Shown here piece after piece: positions 7,224 to 14,419 of a DNA stretch of 37,074 nucleotides. The position numbers and the translations under genes were made by a program. Under the pieces are notes generated by a model. It ran no database searches, had not been told where the DNA came from, and was given only the letters and a program-made list of their open reading frames with translations. The DNA lies in the NCBI RefSeq assembly GCF_000472525.1, contig NZ_AWZT01000058.1:200-37273 (forward strand), written 5' to 3'. How positions within the stretch are numbered: the stretch's first letter is position 1; the number at the start of each line of letters is the position of its first letter. The stretch is from Paraburkholderia dilworthii. Lineage in GTDB: Bacteria; Pseudomonadota; Gammaproteobacteria; Burkholderiales; Burkholderiaceae.

Positions 7224-7361
7224 ATGTCCCCAGTCGAATACATTCGTGCCGCGTACCGCCATCGCGAAAAGCTCGTTCCGCAGCTGCTTACCGTGCTGGC
7301 ACTCGGAGTGATTTTCACGTATCACGCACTGACCAGCCCTGTCCTCGAGTGGCTGCGTTAG
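7224..7361 (+). CDS. 45-aa single-pass membrane peptide
   Basis: ATG 7224 is preceded by GGAGAAAACC, a good ribosome binding site. The product begins with a polar, basic segment (MSPVEYIRAAYRHREKLVPQ), then has one membrane helix (LLTVLALGVIFTYHAL), and ends SPVLEWLR. It is monocistronic with its own promoter-like element. It resembles the 50-aa protein at 11747 in size, layout and the W-L near the end, so the two may be distant paralogs. Function unknown. Confidence 0.6.
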   Translation: MSPVEYIRAAYRHREKLVPQLLTVLALGVIFTYHALTSPVLEWLR

Positions 7362-7379
7362 CCAAAACAGTCCAAAAAA

Positions 7380-7392
7380 TTAACCATGGTTA
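7380..7392. repeat. palindrome TTAACCATGGTTA, copy 1 of 3
   Basis: The 12-bp palindrome TAACCATGGTTA is flanked by A-runs on the left and T-runs on the right. Identical copies occur at 15459 and 15650. It lies just after the 45-aa gene and downstream of the recombinase remnant (minus strand). Confidence 0.6.
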
Positions 7393-7515
7393 TTTTTTTA
7401 CGAAAACGGACGTCACCAAGTGCCTGATTGGCCAGCATTTTTTTCCGACCCCCTCCGTTCCAAAAACGGATATTTGGATAGATTTTTGGAACAACGACCG
7501 GCTGCCGTTACCACA

Positions 7516-7659
7516 TCAGCCGAGCATTCCCCGCGTTGTCGTGTGTCGGGCCATTTCGACAATGCGCGCCATAGCCGCCTTCTGCACCTCGCGATCTACC
7601 GGCTGCGTGGGTTGCTTCATCGGTGCCTGCATGTGCCGGTAGCGGAGACCGTGGCTCAT
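7516..7659 (-). pseudogene. remnant of a second tyrosine recombinase (C-terminal catalytic part)
   Basis: The minus-strand frame reads MSHGLRYRHMQAPM... and then VDREVQKAAMARIVEMARHT. This matches the intact neighbour at SHGLRHQF (residues 268-275) and VDREAHKAAMQRVVAAAGHS (298-316), with about 16 residues missing between them. The frame ends before the nucleophilic tyrosine. So it is a 47-codon relic of a related integrase, lying 47 bp downstream of the intact gene on the same strand. It probably came from a partial duplication or an older copy replaced by recombination. Confidence 0.7.
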
Positions 7660-7705
7660 TAGCCTTGGACGGTGTGAGGCAGGCAACCGGACAAAGCGGC
7701 CCCAT

Positions 7706-8833
7706 TCACTTCTCTAACAGCCTGTACAGCGCTTGGCGCGAGATTCCCATCGCGGCTGCGGCGCGCGACTTCACCCCGCCTGCCGTTGCGACGGCCTCCA
7801 GTGCCATCTCTCTGGTTAGCGAACTCGTCTTCTTCACAGCCAACGCAGCATGCGTTGAGAGATAAGCGTTCGCCTTCGTTGCCCGACTGTGCCCCGCTGC
7901 CGCGACGACGCGCTGCATTGCCGCCTTATGCGCTTCGCGATCTACCCGTTCCGCAGGCAACTTGATTGGCGCTCCGACACCAGTAATCCGTTCGTACATT
8001 TGCTGCAGGAACTGGTGACGCAGACCGTGACTGGTCACTCCGATCCCCGCCTGCGTGACGCCATGTTTTTTGAGCACGTGATAGTAGTGTTCCCGCCACT
8101 GCTGCTTCGTGTATCCATGCGGGATCGTTGACCCGCTGTATGGGTTTGAAAGCGCCGCAGCCTCCTCGAGCACAGCGAGCTTGAACTCGATTGGCACAAG
8201 CCGATCGCGGCCGCCCTTGGTGCCGCGCGTGACACTCAATAAACCGTCATCCCGCATCGCCTCCGCCGGTCGAAGCAGGAAGCTCTCCTCCACGCGCAAA
8301 CCGAATGCCGCCTGAAGCTTCAGTTGCACCGCGACGTTCGGGTTTATCACAGCGATCTCGCTTATTTTCTCTTCAGCGTCGATCCCATTGCCTTCCCACG
8401 ACCTGTCTCGCTGCGCGACGTACGAACGCACCAGATCGTGCTTCTCGCGATCAACATAGTCGCCCAGTGTGCCGATGAGGTTTGGCTTGTTCATCCACTC
8501 GCAAAGGGCTCGAAGATGCGTCAGCTTGTTCTCGACTGTGCTGCCAGTCTGTTTAGCGTCAACCCAGAGTTTGACGAGGTACTCGACGTGCTTTTGCTTG
8601 AGTGAATGGGGCGACTGCAACGCGAATCCGTTCTGGCGCAGCTCTTCGAATGACTTGCAGATCACCGTCGTTCGGCGTTCCTGCGTCCTGATCGAAAGCG
8701 GTTTCGCGCTGATTCTCGTCCGACTGTGAACGCGATTCACGTTGTCCAATAGCAGCTTTTCCAATGCGCCCTTGAATTCGGCGGGCAACCGGTAGCCGCG
8801 TAAAACGGCGCGCACGTTCAAAATCGCGGACAC
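7706..8833 (-). CDS. tyrosine-family site-specific recombinase with C-terminal HTH, 375 aa
   Basis: GTG 8833 start; a GGGG run lies about ten bases upstream. The N-terminal 155 residues resemble a core-binding SAM-like domain. Catalytic residues of the tyrosine recombinase fold are visible: Arg180 (AFGLRVEES), Lys206 in a beta-hairpin (RGTKGGRDRLVP), His269-x-x-Arg272 (SHGLRHQF), His315 (AAGHSRATKANAYLS) and nucleophile Tyr324. Residues 343-375 form an extra helix-turn-helix (VKSRAAAAMGISRQALYRLL) like the Fis C-terminal domain. The enzyme would cut and rejoin DNA at a specific site, either for dimer resolution or element integration. No att site was identified. A relic of a relative follows it. 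Confidence 0.85.
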   Translation of the reverse strand: MSAILNVRAVLRGYRLPAEFKGALEKLLLDNVNRVHSRTRISAKPLSIRTQERRTTVICKSFEELRQNGFALQSPHSLKQKHVEYLVKLWVDAKQTGSTVENKLTHLRALCEWMNKPNLIGTLGDYVDREKHDLVRSYVAQRDRSWEGNGIDAEEKISEIAVINPNVAVQLKLQAAFGLRVEESFLLRPAEAMRDDGLLSVTRGTKGGRDRLVPIEFKLAVLEEAAALSNPYSGSTIPHGYTKQQWREHYYHVLKKHGVTQAGIGVTSHGLRHQFLQQMYERITGVGAPIKLPAERVDREAHKAAMQRVVAAAGHSRATKANAYLSTHAALAVKKTSSLTREMALEAVATAGGVKSRAAAAMGISRQALYRLLEK

Positions 8834-9698
8834 TTCGTTACCCCACTAGTTAACCGCGCCACAAGCGGCCCAACGCCTTCGTCTGGACGCCGGCCCGGCT
8901 TTGGGCATCTGTTCTTGTCAGGCCGCGCACGACAGACGCGGCCATCGTCGGTGGCGCTGCGCGCGGGACGCCGGGAGCCTATCCCCTGCATCAACCTGAC
9001 CGCGCTGCGCCCTGCGTTCCCCGCCGGGTACTGCCTTCCTGTCCTTTAGCGATTCGATTCGATCAACCCCGCACGTGGAAGATACGTGCTGGACCGTCCA
9101 GTTGCTGCCTGCTGCCAGACGCCGCGCTATCGCGTGACGCCTTGCGTGCGATCCCTGCGTTCCCTGCCATCTTCGAACCGGATCTGCCTTTGCAGAGTCC
9201 ATCGTCGTTGATTGGGTCCACTGTCTCGCATGTCAGACCGCGGAGCTTTTTCGCTCCGCGCATCCGACCCCGCCGACTGCTCTGGCTGCCGTACCGGCCT
9301 GTGACACGCATCGCGTGCCCGTGTGCGCCTGTCTCTCGACTCGCACGACTGTGGCCATCTGCCCGGCAATACCTGTTTGCGTCTTTTCCCGGCCCCGCCC
9401 GCCGTCGTCTTTCGTACAGGGATGTGTCCGCTTTGCTTTGTCGCGGTCACCTACCCCACCCCAAAGTCCGTTCAATCGGCCGCTGTGTGTCGGGCTTCAT
9501 GCAACGGTCCCAGCTCCGTGTGCTGAAAGGGTGTGTCCATGCGTGTTTGAGTCGTTGTGCGCAGAGCCGGAAGTGTCCGACTGTCCGCCTTACACGTTGT
9601 CTCTGTGCGCAGATTCGGGCAAAACCTCCCGCAAACCCAATCGATATCGCGTGTCCGATGTCCTCTGTGTGGGCCATCGTGCACTTGATTTGATTCAG
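8834..9698. other. non-coding, A-poor stretch between recombinase and partition locus
   Basis: No convincing gene is visible: the open frames here lack ribosome binding sites and have biased, low-complexity composition. The plus strand is strikingly poor in A, about one base in eight by a line-by-line count from 8881 to 9600, and rich in T and C. A perfect hairpin (CGCGGAGC / GCTCCGCG) lies at 9239-9260. A short direct repeat of the CCCTGCGTTCCC type occurs near 9010 and 9153. Confidence 0.6.
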
Positions 9699-9724
9699 AA
9701 AAAGGCCGCGTCAGTTTGCGGCCT
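9699..9724 (-). terminator. intrinsic terminator, minus strand
   Basis: On the minus strand AGGCCGC and GCGGCCT pair around an 8-base loop and are followed by TTTTT. It would stop transcription coming leftward from the partition region. A second, imperfect hairpin (CGCT...AGCG inside GGG...CCC) lies at about 9735-9760. Confidence 0.65.
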
Positions 9725-9879
9725 GTGACAGGAAGGGTTTTCGCTAGGCAAAGCGATCCCTTCTATGGTGAAACTTGGAGGTCGATGCGCTAATCGCGCG
9801 GTGGGTAACGTTGAGAATAACCGCTCGCGCCGCTCCTTCACTTTCTTAAGCTCCATAAATCATGCGAGCTTTAGCTTCC

Positions 9880-9906
9880 TTGACTTCGGGCTTTGGTCGA
9901 TACAGT
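9880..9906 (+). promoter_or_regulatory. TTGACT-type promoter-like element before the parM-like operon
   Basis: TTGACT at 9880-9885, a 15-base spacer, TACAGT at 9901-9906. It is the nearest promoter-like signal upstream of the repeats and of the actin-like gene at 10214, so transcription would pass through the repeat array. Confidence 0.45.
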
Positions 9907-9925
9907 TAGACACGTCAACCGCCTT

Positions 9926-10111
9926 GGGGCACTTAAGGGCCCTATTTGGGGCCGTTAAGTGGCCAATCGCATGACCAGTACGGCGTGCAGAAAGGGTTGC
10001 CAGTGACGTTGGGGCACCTTTTGGGCACTTGTGGGGCACTTGTGGGGCACTTGTGGGGCACCCCCCCGGCGCTTCATGCGCTGGGGCACTTGTGAGTCCA
10101 AGAAGTGCCCC
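9926..10111 (+). repeat. centromere-like repeat array (GGGGCACTTGT)
   Basis: Copies of the 11-mer GGGGCACTTGT or its core GGGGCAC start at 9926, 10011, 10023 (one G short), 10033, 10044, 10055 and 10083; one inverted copy (AAGTGCCCC) is at 10103-10111. The copies at 10023-10055 are strictly tandem with an 11-bp period, one helical turn. Direct repeats of 10-11 bp directly upstream of a ParM-type actin gene are the usual form of a type II plasmid centromere (parC) bound by ParR-like adaptors. Confidence 0.75.
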
Positions 10112-10213
10112 AAAAGGCGCCAGCGTGATGTCCAGCACACATCGGACTCCCAGCGCCGCCGCGACCGCGAAGCTTCAAGACGACGACCAACCTAACTTCT
10201 CTGGAGAGAGCAA

Positions 10214-11242
10214 ATGAAAGCACCCGTGTTCGCAGTCGACGTTGGTTTCGGCAACACAAAGAGCGCTTTTCGAATGGGCTCTGATGTAGCCCTCAAGATG
10301 TTTCCGTCGCTGACGCCGACCTCTTTTGGACCCAAGGTGTCAGACAGCAACTCCATGGCCGAGACCCGCAACGTCAAGTCGATAACCGTCAACGGCGCCG
10401 ATTTTGAAGTTGGCCCGGGGGTCCTGATTGAGTCCGCCACGGGCGAAATCGGCCGGACGCTGCACAGCGAGTTCGCATTGACGGACAACTATGCTGCGCT
10501 GCTCGGCGGCTCAATCACGCTCGCAGGTGTCAGCGAGGTCGATCTCCTGATGCTTGGCTTGCCGGTCGAACGCATGGCGATCGCTGACGCGGTGCGCGAC
10601 AGGTACAAGGGAACGTTCGACTTCGGTCACGGTGATGTGAAAATCAATGCTGTAAAGGTCGTTCCACAACCACTCGGTTCTCTCGTTTCCTTTTCCGCAT
10701 ACGGTGGCGAGAAAGGGGCAAAGTTCGACCGCGATGCCATCCATCTGATTGTCGACGTTGGCTACCACACAACCGATTGGGTCGTTGCAGAAGGGTATGT
10801 GATGGACGACCGTCGCAGTAGCGGTGTGGACGGCGGTGCATCGGCGATCTACCGGAAGATTGCGAACAAGATCGGCGAGACGCGGAACAAGTACGTCAAG
10901 GGCGTAGAGCGTATAGACAAGTGCCTGCGCGAAAAACGCCCCTTCTCCTTCCATGGAAGCCAGCTCGACCTTGAGCCGTTCCTCCGTCAGTGCGACCCCG
11001 ACATCAAGGCGACCGTCGCAAAGATTGCCACGTCCGTAGGCGACGGCGAAGAATTCCGCTCGATCGTCCTGACGGGAGGCGGTGCATCCCTGTACAGCAA
11101 CGCAATTAGCGAGCAGTATCCCGAACTACCCGTCGTTGTCCTCGACGGCGCCTGCTACGCGAACGCGAAAGGGTATCTGATCCTTGGTGAGTCGTTATTG
11201 GCGCGTGAGCGCAGGTCTGCGTCCCTCGGGGTGGCTGCATGA
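10214..11242 (+). CDS. parM: StbA/ParM-type plasmid segregation actin, 342 aa
   Basis: ATG 10214 has GGAGAG about seven bases upstream. The actin-fold nucleotide motifs are visible in order: phosphate-1 loop DVGFGNTK (residues 9-16), phosphate-2 loop DVGYHTTDW (181-189), and the adenosine motif LTGGGASLY (about 282-290). Length fits the StbA/ParM family (320-350). Such proteins polymerise on ATP into filaments that push plasmid copies apart, tethered through an adaptor to a repeat centromere. The repeat array upstream and a small overlapping downstream gene complete the expected cassette. The actin of PRTRC-type loci is similar, but no other PRTRC gene is present here. Confidence 0.85.
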   Translation: MKAPVFAVDVGFGNTKSAFRMGSDVALKMFPSLTPTSFGPKVSDSNSMAETRNVKSITVNGADFEVGPGVLIESATGEIGRTLHSEFALTDNYAALLGGSITLAGVSEVDLLMLGLPVERMAIADAVRDRYKGTFDFGHGDVKINAVKVVPQPLGSLVSFSAYGGEKGAKFDRDAIHLIVDVGYHTTDWVVAEGYVMDDRRSSGVDGGASAIYRKIANKIGETRNKYVKGVERIDKCLREKRPFSFHGSQLDLEPFLRQCDPDIKATVAKIATSVGDGEEFRSIVLTGGGASLYSNAISEQYPELPVVVLDGACYANAKGYLILGESLLARERRSASLGVAA

Positions 11243-11649
11243 ACGACAAGATGCTGATCAAGACCACTATCAACGATGCGACTGATCCGCACCTGTTTGC
11301 TTACCTTGCCCGGTTCGAGAACCCAAGACTTAGAGCCGGCGCGTTGAAGGCATTGGCTAGCGCCGCCGCCCGCGCGAACTTGCTGAGCGTCCCTCAAGAG
11401 GTCGGTGCACAGCAGGCGTGGCGGCCTCCAGAATCTGCCCTGCAAGTCCCACCGAGGACGCGTACGGCGCGGGCCACTGGCCTCCTGCACCCTGCCATGA
11501 CACCCACACCGGCGAAAGCGTCAGACCATGTAACACCGGAGCAGTCGCCGATAGTCTCGTTGCAGTCGACGCCCGCTACGGAAGCAACGCTTCCCGACGC
11601 GCACTTGGATGACGACGCCCTGGACGGCTTGCACCTGATGATGAAGTGA
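11239..11649 (+). CDS. putative ParR/StbB-like adaptor, 136 aa
   Basis: The ATG overlaps the parM stop (ATGA at 11239-11242), so it is coupled to it. Residues 1-50 look structured and helical (DPHLFAYLARFENPRLRAGALKALASAAARANLL); residues 60-115 are Pro/Ser/Thr-rich and probably disordered; the end is acidic (LDDDALDGLHLMMK). ParR/StbB adaptors are small, sit directly after the actin gene, and pair a DNA-binding N-terminus with a flexible tail that contacts the filament. Position and layout fit. There is no sequence motif I can name, so the role is inferred. Confidence 0.6.
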   Translation: MNDKMLIKTTINDATDPHLFAYLARFENPRLRAGALKALASAAARANLLSVPQEVGAQQAWRPPESALQVPPRTRTARATGLLHPAMTPTPAKASDHVTPEQSPIVSLQSTPATEATLPDAHLDDDALDGLHLMMK

Positions 11650-11673
11650 TGTGATCTTGCGCGGCCAGTGGCC

Positions 11674-11700
11674 TTGACTTCGCACCGGATTTGCGAAGAT
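11674..11700 (+). promoter_or_regulatory. TTGACT-type promoter-like element before the tiny membrane protein operon
   Basis: TTGACT at 11674-11679, a 15-base spacer, GAAGAT at 11695-11700, 73 bp before the start at 11747. A small hairpin (GCCCG/CGGGC) follows at about 11712-11727 in the leader. Confidence 0.4.
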
Positions 11701-11746
11701 AGGTCATCGGCCCGCAATAACGGGCGTCACTAACGGAGTAAAAACA

Positions 11747-11899
11747 ATGGATCTCCTGCACGTACTAATTAACGCGGACTGGACTCGGGCCGCGCGCTTC
11801 TGGCTCCTGGTGGCTGTAGGCGTTGCTGCCTTAGAGTCTTCGTATCATCTGCGCGGTGTGGTGCTGTCGTGGCTTCACAAGGACAGCGATCATGCTTAA
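11747..11899 (+). CDS. 50-aa single-pass membrane peptide
   Basis: ATG 11747 has CGGAGTA about eight bases upstream. The product has a polar start (MDLLHVLINADWTRAARF), one membrane helix (WLLVAVGVAALESSY) and a C-terminal tail (VVLSWLHKDSDHA). Its stop overlaps the start of the next gene (ATG 11892, TAA 11897-11899), so the two are translated together. It resembles the 45-aa protein at 7224 in layout. Confidence 0.6.
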   Translation: MDLLHVLINADWTRAARFWLLVAVGVAALESSYHLRGVVLSWLHKDSDHA

Positions 11900-12125
11900 C
11901 AAATTCTGGAGTCTGGATCCGCTTGCGCGCCGTGCGATCGTTGCCGCCGCGCTTTTCGGCTTGATTGCCATCGACGTTTTATTGCCCAAATGTGATCTCA
12001 CCGTTTCGGTCTTTATGATTTGCGGCATCGCATTTCTGTGGGCGATTGGCATACTGCGCCCGTTCCTATTCATGATGTTCCTGCTGTTAAAGATCGTCTT
12101 CCGAATCAAGACCTCTCCGTGGTGA
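11892..12125 (+). CDS. 77-aa two-helix membrane protein
   Basis: ATG 11892 overlaps the stop of the 50-aa gene by eight bases and is preferred over the longer upstream frame, which has no ribosome binding site. Residues 14-31 (RAIVAAALFGLIAIDVLL) and 38-67 (VSVFMICGIAFLWAIGIL and beyond) are membrane segments; the second is long enough for a helical hairpin. The tail is basic (KIVFRIKTSPW). Function unknown. Its terminator hairpin just downstream is split by the IS element. Confidence 0.6.
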   Translation: MLNKFWSLDPLARRAIVAAALFGLIAIDVLLPKCDLTVSVFMICGIAFLWAIGILRPFLFMMFLLLKIVFRIKTSPW

Positions 12126-12154
12126 ACCAAATCATCGACTCAGGGTGAAAAAAA

Positions 12155-12169
12155 CCCGGCCATTGGCCG
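12155..12169 (+). terminator. left half of a terminator hairpin split by the IS
   Basis: An A-run and CCCGGCCATTGGCCG lie here; the missing CGGCC...GGGTTT half is found at 14583-14600. Removing the IS and one target copy restores CCCGGCCA-T-TGGCCGGG followed by TTT, an 8-bp stem terminator. The 13-bp target copy on its own still folds into a 6-bp hairpin. Confidence 0.7.
12157..12169. repeat. left 13-bp target site duplication
   Basis: CGGCCATTGGCCG, identical to 14583-14595, directly abuts the left inverted repeat. Duplications of 11-14 bp are usual for IS4-type elements. Confidence 0.9.
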
Positions 12170-12235
12170 TAATGCCGTTCACTTAAGGACGGGGATAGCA
12201 GGAACAGCGGCCGCCAAAAAACGGTTGTAAACGAC

Positions 12236-12265
12236 GCATGGCGATGTTAACTTTCATCGCCATGC
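12236..12265 (+). promoter_or_regulatory. hairpin hiding the transposase start codon
   Basis: GCATGGCGATG and CATCGCCATGC are perfect 11-bp arms around the loop TTAACTTT. The start ATG (12238) and the third-codon ATG lie in the left arm. In a transcript entering from outside the IS the start would be buried, a known way for IS10, IS50 and relatives to avoid activation by read-through. Confidence 0.65.
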
Positions 12266-14250
12266 GAACCAGTGTTAAAGCCGCCGAGCCATCGAGGCAG
12301 GTAGCCGGAATGCCCCGACTGCCCGCCCAATTCCATCCAATCTGGCTAACTGATGCCACGGCAGCTACGGCCACCACCAGCATTCGACGTCGGCGCCTAC
12401 CGGCCGAGCAGGCGATATGGCTAGTTGTCGCGCTTGCGCTATATCGTCATCAATCAGCGAGCGAAGTTGTCGATGCGCTGGACATCGCTCTTCCAGCAAA
12501 GGACGGCGCTTTCGTTAGCAAGAGCGCCATCACGCAAGCTAGACAGGGAATCGGGGCAGCACCGCTCAAATGGCTGTTCAGAAGGTCCGCATGCGAGTGG
12601 GCCAACGAGAGCGAGGCGCAATCGACGTTCAAAGGTCTGACGCTATTCGCTATGGACGGTACCACTCTGCGGACAGCCGACAGTCAATGTAACCGTGCAC
12701 ATTTTGGCTCACAGCTAAGTGGAAGCGGCAGAGTGGGAAGTTATCCGCAAGCTCGCGCCGTAACCCTCTCGTCGATCGACACACATATCGTCCGCGATGC
12801 CGAAATAGGCCCGTATGGGAAGAATGAGATGCTAACGGCCCGCCAACTCGTTCCTCGCATTCCGGACCATTCCGTCACGGTGTTCGATAAGGGCTTTATG
12901 TCCGCGCAAATTCTGTGGAGTCTCAGGGCCTCAGGTGCGAGTCGACATTTCATCATCCCGGCGAAGTCCAATACCCGGTGGCAGCACATAGAGGGAACGA
13001 AAGAGGACCAGCTCGTATTGCTCAAGGTCTCGCAACCTGCACGGCGCGCGAATCCTGGCATGCCCGAACACTGGCATGCTCGTGCAATCCGCACTACCGA
13101 CGCGAAGGGACGTGAACGAACACTCCTGACATCTCTAACAGACAGGCGGCGATTCAGACCGGAGGACATCGCATCCACCTACCGGCGTCGTTGGCAGATC
13201 GAGACGAGCTACCTCGAACTAAAGGATACGATGTTAGGCGCTGGGCTGACATTGCGGAGTCAAACGGTTGACTGCGTCTATCAAGAGTTTTGGGGCGCCC
13301 TTGCATATCTGCATTGCGCCTCCAAGACCGCGAGCACCGAGACTCGTCGATTCGGATTAAAGGCAGAGCTTCTGATAAACGGAAAGCCCTACACAGTGGA
13401 CTATCATTGGAGATGCTCGCGTCTTATGGAAAAGTCGGCTCCGGTATCTGCTTGGTCGATTAGTCCGCCTGCGGGGCCTCTCTTGAAATTACTGAGTGGG
13501 GATGCTGCGCTGTTCATGCGCGCGCCGTCCTATTGCTCGGAGCCCAGCCCCAATACAGCAACGAATGAGCTCGACCTACCGGTGATAATTGTCGATTCGC
13601 CTTCGAACCCGGTGGCCGTGCAGGTCTTCAACAAGTCCATCACTCGCGGGGTTGGGTACAACGTCGTTGTGAAGTCGGAGTCGATTTATCCCATCGACCA
13701 TCCGGTTGATGATTACGTACTCTCGCTGCAAGAAAAAGCCTTCCGGGCATTCGCTGAAGACAGGCAAGTCAAGTTCCAATCTGTTCACGCTCGAATTGAA
13801 CCGCCCTCCCAGTGGGAGTCCAGTACTGTGTTTAGAGAATATCTGACTAACAAGACAGGGATTGTCATCGCAGAACCTCCTTTGGTCATCCGTTCGAATG
13901 TCGGCGGTCAAGATGGCGCGCACAATTTTTTCCCTTTCGACCGCAACACTCCTCAACCGCATAGGGCCCGCGACTGGGAAAAATTTGCTATTCCTCTCCG
14001 CGTCAAGGGCGACTCATGGGAACTGCAAGCCAACGACGACGTCGCGTCGGCGTCCATCTTTGTGCGGGTCGTTGGAAAAGAGGTTGCGAAGGGCTATCCG
14101 TTACCTCCGAAGGTAACTGTCATGTACTCAGGCGTTGCCGTGCCTGTCATCGGCGCACAAGAAATCTTCGACACGGATCGGCATCGGCTGATAGAGCTCG
14201 TCAACGAGTATCAGCCACTGAGCATGATTGGCGCCTTTGGAGTTCGATAA
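12238..14250 (+). CDS. IS4-family transposase fused to an unknown C-terminal domain, 670 aa
   Basis: Residues 1-360 are an IS4-type DDE transposase: first Asp in LFAMDGTTLR, second Asp in VTVFDKGFM, and the family Y-(2)-R-(3)-E-(6)-K signature in YRRRWQIETSYLELK with the catalytic Glu. The match continues through LTLRSQ and the QEFWGALAYLH segment, then stops abruptly near residue 358 (about base 13310). The following 305 residues have no transposase character. They are beta-rich (VAVQVFNKSI, GYNVVVKSESIY, VTVMYSGVAVPVIG) and look like another folded protein. Normal family members are about 430 residues. The usual C-terminal end is missing, so transposition may be impaired. The extra part is not recognised. 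Confidence 0.8.
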   Translation: MAMLTFIAMRTSVKAAEPSRQVAGMPRLPAQFHPIWLTDATAATATTSIRRRRLPAEQAIWLVVALALYRHQSASEVVDALDIALPAKDGAFVSKSAITQARQGIGAAPLKWLFRRSACEWANESEAQSTFKGLTLFAMDGTTLRTADSQCNRAHFGSQLSGSGRVGSYPQARAVTLSSIDTHIVRDAEIGPYGKNEMLTARQLVPRIPDHSVTVFDKGFMSAQILWSLRASGASRHFIIPAKSNTRWQHIEGTKEDQLVLLKVSQPARRANPGMPEHWHARAIRTTDAKGRERTLLTSLTDRRRFRPEDIASTYRRRWQIETSYLELKDTMLGAGLTLRSQTVDCVYQEFWGALAYLHCASKTASTETRRFGLKAELLINGKPYTVDYHWRCSRLMEKSAPVSAWSISPPAGPLLKLLSGDAALFMRAPSYCSEPSPNTATNELDLPVIIVDSPSNPVAVQVFNKSITRGVGYNVVVKSESIYPIDHPVDDYVLSLQEKAFRAFAEDRQVKFQSVHARIEPPSQWESSTVFREYLTNKTGIVIAEPPLVIRSNVGGQDGAHNFFPFDRNTPQPHRARDWEKFAIPLRVKGDSWELQANDDVASASIFVRVVGKEVAKGYPLPPKVTVMYSGVAVPVIGAQEIFDTDRHRLIELVNEYQPLSMIGAFGVR

Positions 14251-14394
14251 ACTGGCGCTCCAAGATACTACCGTCTCAGTTCTCTGAGCGAGCGACTTTC
14301 GTTGGCGGTAAGCCGAAAAGCAATCACAGGACTCGTCATCTAGTCACGTGCCCTTGGAACCGCTCGGCATTTCGAGCCATCTCTCCCACACCTT

Positions 14395-14419
14395 TGCCCG
14401 CAAGTAAGATTTGCGGGCA
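14395..14419. other. 9-bp hairpin in the IS right-end non-coding tail
   Basis: TGCCCGCAA and TTGCGGGCA pair perfectly around a 7-base loop. It lies between the fused gene and the strong terminator; possible RNA structure or terminator without a T-run. Confidence 0.4.

Noticed and set aside
7225..7235. Half of the parS-like motif (TGTCCCCAGT) inside the 45-aa gene
   Set aside because: The second arm is missing, so it is most likely chance.
9142..9728. Two long overlapping plus-strand open frames (183 and 137 codons)
   Set aside because: Both are rich in Cys, Arg, Ser and Pro because of the A-poor composition, have no ribosome binding site and show no domain; the absence of stops follows from the base bias.
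9860..10138. Minus-strand frame of 92 codons across the centromere repeats
   Set aside because: Its Pro/Cys/Lys repeats are just the translation of the GGGGCACTTGT array.
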